From assembly GCA_012727815.1 (NCBI GenBank), contig JAAYGI010000005.1, forward strand, positions 41,485 through 105,484: DNA of 64,000 nucleotides, in the 5' to 3' direction. This stretch comes from Erysipelothrix sp. Its GTDB lineage: Bacteria; Bacillota_I; Bacilli_A; Erysipelotrichales; Erysipelotrichaceae. Under the pieces are notes generated by a model. That model saw nothing but the letters and a program-made list of their open reading frames with translations, did not search any database and was not told where the DNA came from. The position numbers and the translations under genes are program-made. Every line of letters begins with the position of its first letter. Within the stretch, counting starts at the first letter, position 1. This document shows positions 32,890-41,981 of the stretch, piece after piece.

Positions 32890-33078
32890 AATAAATAAAA
32901 AAAGCGCCCTGAATAGGACGCTTTTGCGTGGTACCACCTAAATTCATGATTTTCATCATGCACTTAACAATCTATAACGCGATCAAACGGTTTCCTTACT
33001 ACTATTTCAAGAAACTAACTCACACGTGATATTCATTTAAGATAGCTCTTCAGTTTCACCTAACCTGAAGTCTCTAAT
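32890..33078 (-). promoter_or_regulatory. T-box leader upstream of ileS
   Basis: T-box AGGTGGTACCACG (32927-32939), terminator AAGCGTCC...GGGCGCTTTTTTT, candidate specifier ATC (33028-33030). Confidence 0.9.
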
Positions 33079-33080
33079 AA

Positions 33081-33554
33081 CTATTCTTTAAAGAATGTGT
33101 CGTGGTCTTTGTTAAATATCATTAAATTTTTAAGTTCATCTGATTGAATACCTTCAAGTACCCCTTCAAGATGTTTAACGCTGTTTTCATATCTCTTTTT
33201 AAAGTCATATGAGACACTTTGAAGTGTATTCATTTGCCTTAATGCAAGATGTGCTGAAGCTAATGCTTCACTTACAATAATATCTGCGTTTTTATACGCC
33301 GTAATTATTATATCATTTGTTTTTTCATTTACAAGTGATATCCTGTTTGACAAGTTATTTTCTTGTTCTTTTAATTTATGATATTTCTCATCATAAACTC
33401 TTTTAGTATAATCAAGTTCACTTGCTAAATTAACAATTCGCTTTTTCAAGACATTGTTTTCGTTAATAAGCTGGGCAATATCGGCTTCTAATCGAGATTG
33501 ATATTCTTTTTGTTCCAGATATTCTTGCTTCTTACTTGGAATACCTTTTAACAT
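33081..33554 (-). CDS. divIVA: DivIVA-like coiled-coil protein
   Basis: Coiled-coil ORF located between sepF and ileS; synteny supports the call. Confidence 0.65.
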   Translation of the reverse strand: MLKGIPSKKQEYLEQKEYQSRLEADIAQLINENNVLKKRIVNLASELDYTKRVYDEKYHKLKEQENNLSNRISLVNEKTNDIIITAYKNADIIVSEALASAHLALRQMNTLQSVSYDFKKRYENSVKHLEGVLEGIQSDELKNLMIFNKDHDTFFKE

Positions 33555-33961
33555 TATTCATCTAAATCTTCGATATTCATATTAATTTCGCCTTCAACAG
33601 AAACTGTTTTAGGTGTACATAATATTACATCGTGACCAATCTTTTTAATTTCACCATCAAGTGCAAATACAACTCCTGATAAAAAGTCGATTGTTCTTTG
33701 TGCATAGTCTCTTTGGAGTCTATGTAAATTGACAACAGCAGCTCTTTTCTCTTTTAAGTGTTTCGCAACTTCATCTGCTTCTTCAAATGAACGGGGCTCA
33801 AAAAGAACCATTTGAGCATCTTTAGGAAAATTAATTCCATTTGATTTACTCTTTTCGTATTGGCTCAATCCTTCACCTGATACTTCTGGTGCGTCAAACT
33901 CGATATAATCTTCATCCTCAATTGGACTTAAAATACTTTTAATTGTCTTTTTAAAGCTCAT
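33554..33961 (-). CDS. sepF: SepF cell division protein
   Basis: MSFKKTIKSILSPIEDEDYIEFD..., VVNLHRLQRDYAQRTIDFLSGVVFALDGEIKKIGHDVILCTP. Confidence 0.88.
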   Translation of the reverse strand: MSFKKTIKSILSPIEDEDYIEFDAPEVSGEGLSQYEKSKSNGINFPKDAQMVLFEPRSFEEADEVAKHLKEKRAAVVNLHRLQRDYAQRTIDFLSGVVFALDGEIKKIGHDVILCTPKTVSVEGEINMNIEDLDE

Positions 33962-34022
33962 TGTCTTATCCTCCATGTACTAATGAAATTATAACATAAT
34001 AAAATAAATTTATAAATTAATA

Positions 34023-34559
34023 CTATTTTTCAACTTCTAAGAGTCCATAGTCTCCATCATGTCGTTTATAAACAACTGCAACTTCATTGGTTTCATCATC
34101 TGTATAAATAAAGAATGAGTGGCCTAATAATTCCATACTAAGTACTGCATCACTTAGATCCATTTTATCAGCAACAATGGTTTTAGTTCTAACAAGTTTT
34201 GCTTCTTCTTCAGTAACTGATTCTTTTTCAATTACATCAAGAAATGCTTGTGATAGACTTTCTCTGTTTTTACGTGATAGTTTAGTTTTTTGACGTCTAA
34301 TTTGATCTTCTAATTTATCAACTGCAATATCAAGAGCAGCATAGAAGTCAATATTTTCAACCTCTGCTCTTAGAATACCAAACTTAGTATGTATTGTAAT
34401 TTCAACCACTATTGTTGGTTTTTGTGAGTTAACAATAACATTTGCACGATATGAATCATCTAATTCGAAATACTTATCCATGAAACTCAATTTTGTTTCA
34501 ATCCTGTTGTGCATTGCGTCTGTAATATCAATATTTTTCCCGTGAATATAAACTAGCAT
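34023..34559 (-). CDS. hpf: Ribosome hibernation promoting factor (long form)
   Basis: N-terminal HPF/RaiA-like domain; C-terminal MELLGHSFFIYTDDETNEVAVVYKRHDGDYGLLE. Confidence 0.92.
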   Translation of the reverse strand: MLVYIHGKNIDITDAMHNRIETKLSFMDKYFELDDSYRANVIVNSQKPTIVVEITIHTKFGILRAEVENIDFYAALDIAVDKLEDQIRRQKTKLSRKNRESLSQAFLDVIEKESVTEEEAKLVRTKTIVADKMDLSDAVLSMELLGHSFFIYTDDETNEVAVVYKRHDGDYGLLEVEK

Positions 34560-34580
34560 AATGTAAGCCTCCTGTTTTCT

Positions 34581-35561
34581 TTAAAACCTTTTTAAATAAA
34601 TACTATCAAAATACTCCATCTTTACACCTTCGGCACGTCCTGTGTCATAACATCTACCTTGTAGTAGTAAATCAAAATTATCATGTTTACCTTCAAGGTA
34701 TTCGTTAAGATATTCTATCGAATCTATACCAACATCAATTGCTTGGTTGTAAATATCAACAAAGCTTTGAGTCGATGTTTCTTCAATGTTGGTTGGATTT
34801 GACCAACTCTCATGTTTTAAATTCAATACATCATCTTTTGCATCAATTCTTGAGTGCACAACATGACTTGAATATTTACCAGAAACTTTCGCCTTTTTAT
34901 CCAGTGCTTTTAGCATTGGATAATAAATGTTATTTGGATCATACAGATAAGTTAAACTTTTCTTAAATGTGATGATAGCATCTTCAATTACTTTAGCATC
35001 TAGATTTCTATCAAATACACTCGATAGCATATTTTGATAAAAACTTGCTATTACACGTCTTTCTTCTTCATTAACATCTACAAATCTTTTGACCTTTAGT
35101 TGTTGAAGTGTCTTACGTTTTACATATAGAACCATTAATGAATCTATCATAGACTCATAGCGATAGTGATCATTGGGTCTGGGACCTTTTAGTGGGCCTG
35201 ACCTATAAAATATAAATGGGTGTGCAAGTGAATCCAGCACCCAGTGTTGTAAATGACCTGCTATATAAGCAATGAGTATATCTTGTCTGCGTTTATCCTT
35301 AATACTAAAGATAAATTTTAGACTTTCATTATAGAACTCATTAATGTTCGAGGAATGGACCGCATGACCACAATCAGCAACCGCTTTATTTGCTTCTTTA
35401 TTTTGCCAAGGCATTGCTTGGTAATAAAAAAGAATGTCAGGACCATTACTTCCTAACAAATAAGACTTTGGATAATCTTTGATTGCTGATTTCACTCTTG
35501 ATGCATCAATTTGATTATAAACATCGAGTGCCATTAAACCATGCGTAACTATATTCGGCAT
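34581..35561 (-). CDS. Zinc-dependent phospholipase C-like protein
   Basis: MPNIVTHGLMALDVYN, NGPDILFYYQAMPW, HLQHWVLDSLAHPFIFYRSG; AAAGGAGGTGG before ATG. Confidence 0.75.
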   Translation of the reverse strand: MPNIVTHGLMALDVYNQIDASRVKSAIKDYPKSYLLGSNGPDILFYYQAMPWQNKEANKAVADCGHAVHSSNINEFYNESLKFIFSIKDKRRQDILIAYIAGHLQHWVLDSLAHPFIFYRSGPLKGPRPNDHYRYESMIDSLMVLYVKRKTLQQLKVKRFVDVNEEERRVIASFYQNMLSSVFDRNLDAKVIEDAIITFKKSLTYLYDPNNIYYPMLKALDKKAKVSGKYSSHVVHSRIDAKDDVLNLKHESWSNPTNIEETSTQSFVDIYNQAIDVGIDSIEYLNEYLEGKHDNFDLLLQGRCYDTGRAEGVKMEYFDSIYLKRF

Positions 35562-35622
35562 GATGGCCACCTCCTTTGTATCTTATTAATATTATAACAA
35601 TTATTTTGAATTATTTCCATCT

Positions 35623-36735
35623 CTACACAAGATTTTCATACGATACAAAATCTTCACCTAAAGCTTCTGCAACTTGTGGGTGGACGATTGCACCTTTATA
35701 TACATTCAAACCCTTCGCAATACTGCTTGAAGTTGCGATTGCTTCTTCAAGGCCTAAGTTAGCTATCATCATGCCATAATGTAATGTAGCATTACTTAAA
35801 GCTTGTGTTGCTGTCATTGGAACTGCTCCTGGCATATTACCTACACAGTAATGGATAATACCATCTACCTCATAGATTGGATCATCATGTGTTGTTGGAC
35901 GGCTTGTCTCACAACATCCACCCTGGTCAATTGCAACATCCACAATGACGGTTCCTTTTTGCATCATACTTAAGTGTTTTCTTTGAATAAGTTTTGGAGT
36001 TTTTCCACCGGGTACTAGTACTGAACAAACAACAAGGTCTGCTGATTTAAGTTCTCTTTCGATATTGATTCTGTCAGAAAAGATGGTTTGTATTTGACCA
36101 TTAAATACATCACTAAAGTAATCAAGACGTGATAAGTCTCTTCCCAGCACGGTAACATTCGCTCCCATACCCAGTGCTGTTTTACAAGCATTCATGCCTA
36201 CAACACCACTACCGATAATAACAACATTACCACCACGTACTCCGGGTACTCCAGAAAGTAAAATTCCTTTACCGCCATATTGTTTCTCAAGGTATTTACT
36301 ACCTTCTTGAATCGCCAATCTTCCAGCAACCTCACTCATAGGTTTTAATAATGGTAATCTACCAAATTCATCTTCAACTGTTTCATAAGATACAGCCTTT
36401 ACTCTTTTTAATTTTAATGCCTGTGCCAGTTTTGGATTACTTGCAAGGTGTAGGTATGTGAAAAGTATTTGGTCTTCCTTAAGTAAATCATATTCTTCTT
36501 CTAAAGGTTCTTTTACCTTTAGCATAAAATCTACTGCGTTCCAAACATCTTTTGCACTCTTAAATACCTTTACGCCAACATCTTCATAGTCATGATCGGA
36601 GTAACCACTTCCATCACCACACATTGATTCTACAAATACTTCATGTCCTGCCATAATGTATTCATATGCATGTGCTGGTGTTAATCCAACACGGTTTTCA
36701 AAAGGTTTAATCTCTTTAACGCTTCCGATTTTCAT
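35623..36735 (-). CDS. ald: Alanine dehydrogenase
   Basis: MKIGSVKEIKPFENRVGLTPAHAYEYIMAGHEVFVE, VVIIGSGVVGMNACKTALGMGANVTVL. Confidence 0.95.
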   Translation of the reverse strand: MKIGSVKEIKPFENRVGLTPAHAYEYIMAGHEVFVESMCGDGSGYSDHDYEDVGVKVFKSAKDVWNAVDFMLKVKEPLEEEYDLLKEDQILFTYLHLASNPKLAQALKLKRVKAVSYETVEDEFGRLPLLKPMSEVAGRLAIQEGSKYLEKQYGGKGILLSGVPGVRGGNVVIIGSGVVGMNACKTALGMGANVTVLGRDLSRLDYFSDVFNGQIQTIFSDRINIERELKSADLVVCSVLVPGGKTPKLIQRKHLSMMQKGTVIVDVAIDQGGCCETSRPTTHDDPIYEVDGIIHYCVGNMPGAVPMTATQALSNATLHYGMMIANLGLEEAIATSSSIAKGLNVYKGAIVHPQVAEALGEDFVSYENLV

Positions 36736-37442
36736 TAGAGTGTCACCTTTACCCGTTCATAAAATTCATCTCTTGTTCCTGACCAATCAGATATATCATT
36801 ATCATCCCTTGAAATAAGATAATCAGTAATAATCCAACCTTCCATTCCCAACTCTTTTGCAATCATATCTTCTTGCATATCATTACCAACCATTAAACAA
36901 TCTTCAGCATTTAAATCATTCTTTTCTAATACCTCTTTATAATAGTTTATATGAGGTTTTGTAGATGTATGCTCTTCAAAGTTAGAGATATAATCAAAGT
37001 CTTCAACATTGAGCCCTGAAAACTCTACACGTTTCTCAACTGCAATGGGTGGAAACATAGGATTTGTTGCAATAATTAATTTATACCCTTTATCTTTTAG
37101 GTAATCTATTGTTTCAATCATCTTAGTATTGTCATCCAATACAGTTTTTAAAGCTGAAAACTCATTTCTATAATAGTTATCAAATTTTGGTTCAACTGCT
37201 TCAAATAATTCCACACCAATTAAACTTTTAAACTTACCAAAGAATACATCCACATTTAATGCATCTGTTGTATCTTGCAGCATTGTATCCAGTGCTGCCC
37301 ACATATTTTCCATAAGTGTCTTAGGATCAATATAAGGTGCCATCACCTCTGTTAATGTAGATAAATATACCTTCATAAAATCATCATTAGAAGTAGGCAT
37401 TAAAGTTCCATCAAGATCAAATAATATTGCTTTATATTTCAT
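36735..37442 (-). CDS. HAD family hydrolase
   Basis: ILFDLDGTLMPTSNDDF, VGNDMQEDMIAKELGMEGWII. Confidence 0.9.
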   Translation of the reverse strand: MKYKAILFDLDGTLMPTSNDDFMKVYLSTLTEVMAPYIDPKTLMENMWAALDTMLQDTTDALNVDVFFGKFKSLIGVELFEAVEPKFDNYYRNEFSALKTVLDDNTKMIETIDYLKDKGYKLIIATNPMFPPIAVEKRVEFSGLNVEDFDYISNFEEHTSTKPHINYYKEVLEKNDLNAEDCLMVGNDMQEDMIAKELGMEGWIITDYLISRDDNDISDWSGTRDEFYERVKVTL

Positions 37443-37552
37443 AACTTTCTCCTCCATATTTTTAATATTATACCATACATTGAAAATAATATTTTCACAA
37501 CTTTATTTTATTTTAATATCCTTTTTATCCAAACATGATATCTTCCATATAA

Positions 37553-37581
37553 TTGCACTTTGTCTTGTAAATTGGTACAAT
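37553..37581 (+). promoter_or_regulatory. Predicted sigmaA promoter for the uORF-mgtA transcript
   Basis: TTGCAC (37553-37558) - 17 bp - TACAAT (37576-37581). Confidence 0.65.
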
Positions 37582-37600
37582 AAGGAAGTGAAAGGCGGTG

Positions 37601-37727
37601 GTGGTAGTACATGAACCCTCGAAGTTGCTATAGTAATATTTGCGGACAGATTCTAGATGAAGACCCCTGTAATACCACGGACTTCAACCTGATAATTTAC
37701 TGTCCATATAATTCTTAAATATATGGA
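37601..37727 (+). promoter_or_regulatory. Structured mgtA leader with competing helices
   Basis: GTGGTAGTAC/GTAATACCAC (37601-37610/37669-37678, one mismatch); GGACAG/CTGTCC (37644-37649/37700-37705); TCCATATA/TATATGGA (37703-37710/37720-37727). Confidence 0.55.
37611..37718 (+). CDS. 35-aa upstream ORF in the mgtA leader (candidate leader peptide)
   Basis: ATG...TAA encoding MNPRSCYSNICGQILDEDPCNTTDFNLIIYCPYNS; G-rich SD-like AAAGGCGG upstream; starts ~25 nt after predicted TSS and stops 23 nt before the mgtA ATG. Confidence 0.55.
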   Translation: MNPRSCYSNICGQILDEDPCNTTDFNLIIYCPYNS

Positions 37728-37741
37728 AGGAGATTATACTT

Positions 37742-40321
37742 ATGAAATTAGATATTCTAAAGCTATTAAAATCATCCCAGGATGAGCTATTTGAATTAGT
37801 AGATGCTAAAGATACAGGATTCTCGCAAGAGGAAGCGGAAGAAAGACTGGAAAAATTTGGTACTAATGAAATTAGCAAGGCTAAAAAGAGAAATCCATTT
37901 ATTGGATTTGTTAACGTATTGATTAATCCATTCAACATGGTCTTAATCGTCGTTATTGCAATTACCTTCATTAATGACATTCTCATTAATAAAGAAAAAG
38001 ACTTTATTACAATTACAATCTTACTCTTTGTTGTATTGGCTTCAACACTTGTATCCTTTATACAAGATGAGCGCTCAACAGCAGCAGGTGAAAAACTATT
38101 GGATATGGTATCCAACACAACCGCTGTACTTAGAGATGGTGAATTTATTGAAACATCAATTGACCAAATAGTTTTGGGTGATATCATACGTTTATCAGCC
38201 GGAGACATTATTCCAGCTGATTTGCGGATTATATCAGCCAAAGACCTATTCTTATCCCAAGCAACATTAACAGGTGAATCATTACCTATTGAAAAGTTTG
38301 TTGGATTTGATAAAGACTTTGATGAACAAGAAACAGATTATTCAAACCTTACACTGATGGGTACAAACGTTGTATCTGGTGCAGGACGTGGGGTTGTTAT
38401 AAGACGTGGTGATGATACTTACTTAGGTAGTATGGCCAAAAGTCTTGGAGAAATTGAAAATACTACAAGTTTTGAAAACTCAATCTCAATTATTTCAAAA
38501 CTACTCTTTAAATTAATGTTACTGATGATACCAATCATATTTATCATCAATGGTTTCTTAAAGAAGGACTTCGTTGAAGCATTCTTATTTGCACTTACAG
38601 TTGCAGTTGGACTAACACCTGAAATGTTACCCGTAGCACTGACAAGTGGACTCTCACGTGGTGCTATCAATATGGCACGACATAAAACAATTATTAAATC
38701 ACAGTCCTCTATTTCGACTTTTGGTGAAATGGACATCCTATGTACCGATAAAACAGGTACCATAACTCAAGATGAAATCATCTTAGAACGTTATATGGAT
38801 GTTAAAGGTAATGATGATATGCGTATCTTAAGACATGCATACTTAAACTCTTACTTCCAAAGTGGACTTAAAAACCTTATTGACCTGGCAATCATTGATA
38901 GAGCTGAAAGTTATAATATGTATGACTTGGTTAACTACTATGATGTTGTGGATGAAATTCCTTTTGATTTCGCAAGACGTAGAATGAGTGTTATCCTAGA
39001 GGATCAATCAGGAAAGCGTCAGTTGATTACAAAAGGTGCTGTAGAAGAAATACTTGAAAATACTAAGTATATTGATAGAGACGGTGTTGTTTCTATTCTC
39101 GATGATAAAACACGTGCTGAAGCACTTGATGTTTACTCACAACACAATCATGATGGATTAAGAATGATTGCTGTTGCTCAGAAAAATGATATTCCACTAG
39201 AACATGAATTTGGTGTAGAGGATGAAAATGACCTCGTACTGATTGGATTTATCGGTTTCCTAGATCCACCTAAAGAAAGTGCTAAGCCAACCATCGAAAG
39301 CTTACATGATCATGGTGTTGAAGTTGTTGTTATAACAGGTGATTCACTGGGTGTTGCTAAGAAAGTTTGTTCTAAAGTTGGAATTGATACAGATATTACT
39401 TATATGGGTAATGATATAGAAGCAATGAATGATGAAGAACTTGAATCTATTGTAGAAACTTGTAAATTGTTCGCTAAGATATCCCCTACTCAAAAACAAA
39501 GAATTGTAAAAGCATTCCAAAATAAAGGACATACTGTTGGTTATCTTGGAGATGGCATCAACGATGCACTTGCTCTGCAACAAGCGGATGTAGGTATCTC
39601 AGTTGATACAGCAGTTGATATCGCTAAAGAAAGTGCTGATATCATTCTACTTGAAAAAGACTTACACGTTTTAGAAGCTGGTATTCTAGAAGGACGTAAA
39701 ACAATTGTTAATATGATTAAATACTTAGAGTTAGCAGTAAGTGGTAACTTTGGTAACATGATATCTGTTATTGTAGCAAGTATCTTCCTACCTTTCCTAC
39801 CTTTACTACCTGTACATATACTTGTACAAAACTTACTCTCAGACTTAGCTCAAACAGGAATTCCATTTGATAATGTTGATGAGAATGACTTATTAAAGCC
39901 TAAACGCTTATCAAGTGATGCTCTGGTACACTTTATGAAGATATTTGGACCTTTAAGTTCAATCTTTGATATTCTATGCTTTATTGTATTATGGTTTGTT
40001 CTGGGTATTAATACACCTGAACAAGCAATCCAGTTCCAAGTGTTCTGGTTTACATTCGGTATCATATCACAAGCATTAATTATCTTTATTATTAGAACTA
40101 AAAATCCATTATCATTTAAAAACAAACCTTCAACAACTCTTGTTATTGCAACACTGATTGCAGTGACTGCAACACTTGTTATTGTTACAACAAATCTATC
40201 CTATACGGTAGATCTAGTACCAATTAACCTAACTCACCTATTCTGGGTATTAGGAATTATCCTACTATATGGTATCAGTACCATGGTTGTTAAGCGTTTT
40301 ACATGGACTCCATTAGATTAG
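37742..40321 (+). CDS. mgtA: Magnesium-translocating P-type ATPase (MgtA/MgtB type)
   Basis: CTDKTGTITQDEIILERYMD, FALTVAVGLTPEMLPVALTSGLSRGAINMA, GDGINDALALQQADVGISVDTAVDIAKESADIILL. Confidence 0.9.
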   Translation: MKLDILKLLKSSQDELFELVDAKDTGFSQEEAEERLEKFGTNEISKAKKRNPFIGFVNVLINPFNMVLIVVIAITFINDILINKEKDFITITILLFVVLASTLVSFIQDERSTAAGEKLLDMVSNTTAVLRDGEFIETSIDQIVLGDIIRLSAGDIIPADLRIISAKDLFLSQATLTGESLPIEKFVGFDKDFDEQETDYSNLTLMGTNVVSGAGRGVVIRRGDDTYLGSMAKSLGEIENTTSFENSISIISKLLFKLMLLMIPIIFIINGFLKKDFVEAFLFALTVAVGLTPEMLPVALTSGLSRGAINMARHKTIIKSQSSISTFGEMDILCTDKTGTITQDEIILERYMDVKGNDDMRILRHAYLNSYFQSGLKNLIDLAIIDRAESYNMYDLVNYYDVVDEIPFDFARRRMSVILEDQSGKRQLITKGAVEEILENTKYIDRDGVVSILDDKTRAEALDVYSQHNHDGLRMIAVAQKNDIPLEHEFGVEDENDLVLIGFIGFLDPPKESAKPTIESLHDHGVEVVVITGDSLGVAKKVCSKVGIDTDITYMGNDIEAMNDEELESIVETCKLFAKISPTQKQRIVKAFQNKGHTVGYLGDGINDALALQQADVGISVDTAVDIAKESADIILLEKDLHVLEAGILEGRKTIVNMIKYLELAVSGNFGNMISVIVASIFLPFLPLLPVHILVQNLLSDLAQTGIPFDNVDENDLLKPKRLSSDALVHFMKIFGPLSSIFDILCFIVLWFVLGINTPEQAIQFQVFWFTFGIISQALIIFIIRTKNPLSFKNKPSTTLVIATLIAVTATLVIVTTNLSYTVDLVPINLTHLFWVLGIILLYGISTMVVKRFTWTPLD

Positions 40322-40341
40322 AAGTTCATAAATAAATTTAT

Positions 40342-40389
40342 CAAATAAAACAGGAGCACGATATATGTCGTGCTCCTGTTTTATTTATA
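40342..40389. terminator. Bidirectional terminator
   Basis: AAATAAAACAGGAGCACGAtatatgTCGTGCTCCTGTTTTATTT. Confidence 0.9.
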
Positions 40390-40888
40390 TTTGATCAACT
40401 TTTTCTACTAACTTATTTAATATAGGTCTCAGTATTATATAGGTTTGATATCCAATAACACCACCACTTGTATTTGTAATAATATCTGTGATATCTGATG
40501 CTCTTCCAGCCATCAGATAAGGTTGAATTAACTCAATTGATAAACTACATAGAAATACTATTCCAACTGTCTTCATAAACTTTGTTTTATAAATCAGTGG
40601 TAGCATGAGTCCCATGGGAATCATCATTAGTATATTAAGTAGAATCTGCTCTAGAGCGTGTGATCTCCCACGGATTAAATCATCAAAGGGGCACATGCTC
40701 ATACTTTGAAATCCTCTTAATAAGATTGATATGGATCCAAATATATTAACTGCAATTGGCATCATTGTAACAAAGAGTACCCCTACTAAGTAAATATAAA
40801 ATAGGGTCTTAAGTATTTTGTTACTTAAACTTTGTTTTTCTAATTTTGGTTTTACGAGTTTCATGTATATGACAAGTAGAATTACCAA
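40385..40888 (-). CDS. VanZ-like family protein
   Basis: NILMMIPMGLMLPLIY, SIELIQPYLMAGRASDITDIITNTSGGVIGY. Confidence 0.85.
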   Translation of the reverse strand: MVILLVIYMKLVKPKLEKQSLSNKILKTLFYIYLVGVLFVTMMPIAVNIFGSISILLRGFQSMSMCPFDDLIRGRSHALEQILLNILMMIPMGLMLPLIYKTKFMKTVGIVFLCSLSIELIQPYLMAGRASDITDIITNTSGGVIGYQTYIILRPILNKLVEKVDQI

Positions 40889-41035
40889 ATCTACAAGTAT
40901 TTTAAAATATTTGATATGTCACGCCTCATTTCTATTAATACGAAATATATTATAACATATAGACTCTTAGATGATACAGTCTTTCCTAAATTCATGCCTA
41001 TAAGATAGAATTACAAGTTCTATACTTCTTTAAAA

Positions 41036-41078
41036 TAAGAAAAGAGCGACACATATTAGAATGTATCGCTCTTAAAAT
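41036..41078 (-). terminator. Intrinsic terminator of the ndh2-dmkB-dmkA cluster
   Basis: Minus strand AAGAGCGATACATTCTAATATGTGTCGCTCTTTTC. Confidence 0.75.
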
Positions 41079-41087
41079 AATTTATTA

Positions 41088-41981
41088 TTAAATAATGTTT
41101 GCAATAATCATCACTAGGATTAATACCGCCATTACCATAATGAAGTTTTGAATAACAAATGGAAATGATCTTTCCTTTGAATACTCAATACCTAAGTCTT
41201 TAGCGTTCTTTAAGACCTTTGGTGCTAGAAGTAGCAGCACAAGCGCATATACTGGATATACCCCTGTAAGAACCCCTACAATCGCTCCTACAAAGACTAA
41301 TGCATATAAAGATATCAATAACTTAACAGCATTCTCTTTACCAATATAGAAAGGTAAAGTAAATCTATTAACAAGAACATCTTTTTCAACATCACATGTA
41401 TTGTTTCCCAGCATGATTGCTGAAGTTAATAAAGTAGGAATAAATCCTAAGATTAAGAATCCTATCATTAACTTTGAATTCAATATAATTGATATTGAAC
41501 TTCCAAGCGTAACACTTAGAAACGCACTTTGTAAGTTAATGTATACAAGTATAAAAGTCATAACATAACCATAGAATATACCTGATACAATTTCACCATA
41601 AGGTTGTCTTGAGATTGCAATTGGACCAAAAGTATAGATAATACCTACAAAGAATGAGAACATTCCAAGTAGTAATACTACCCAATCCGTTAAGACCACA
41701 AGCCATAATCCAAATAGGATACTTAAAGCCAGTAATGTTAACATAATTATTTTTAGTGTGCTTCTTGGAAACCCAAAGTCTTCATGATTTGTTTTTGAAT
41801 CAATATAGTTATTAATGGTTGTCGTTGTTAAATCAAACAAAAACATACCTGCAAAGAATACTGCTGTATTCAATACATTAATATCTACATTATGATAATT
41901 TAAGACCAACATTACCAAAGAAAATGTTAGTAAACTTGTTATTTTAGTTTGAATTTCTACATAAATTAAAAGTTTTTTCAT
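41088..41981 (-). CDS. UbiA-family prenyltransferase (DmkA/MenA-like)
   Basis: Polytopic; FLFDLTTTTINNYIDSKTNHED and LGNNTCDVEKDVLVNR motifs; ATGA overlap with the upstream gene. Confidence 0.85.
   Translation of the reverse strand: MKKLLIYVEIQTKITSLLTFSLVMLVLNYHNVDINVLNTAVFFAGMFLFDLTTTTINNYIDSKTNHEDFGFPRSTLKIIMLTLLALSILFGLWLVVLTDWVVLLLGMFSFFVGIIYTFGPIAISRQPYGEIVSGIFYGYVMTFILVYINLQSAFLSVTLGSSISIILNSKLMIGFLILGFIPTLLTSAIMLGNNTCDVEKDVLVNRFTLPFYIGKENAVKLLISLYALVFVGAIVGVLTGVYPVYALVLLLLAPKVLKNAKDLGIEYSKERSFPFVIQNFIMVMAVLILVMIIANII

Noticed and set aside
37588-37741. M-box, yybP-ykoY or other known metal riboswitch upstream of mgtA
   Set aside because: I could not find the conserved core sequences I know for these classes; an Infernal/Rfam search would be decisive.
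37684-38241. 185-aa minus-strand ORF at the mgtA 5' end
   Set aside because: Antisense to mgtA and its leader, Ser-rich shadow translation, no recognisable domain or SD.
41978-41981. Alternative genetic code (TGA = Trp) as in many mollicutes
   Set aside because: dmkB ends with TGA overlapping the dmkA ATG, and reading through it would disrupt normal gene ends; standard bacterial code fits.
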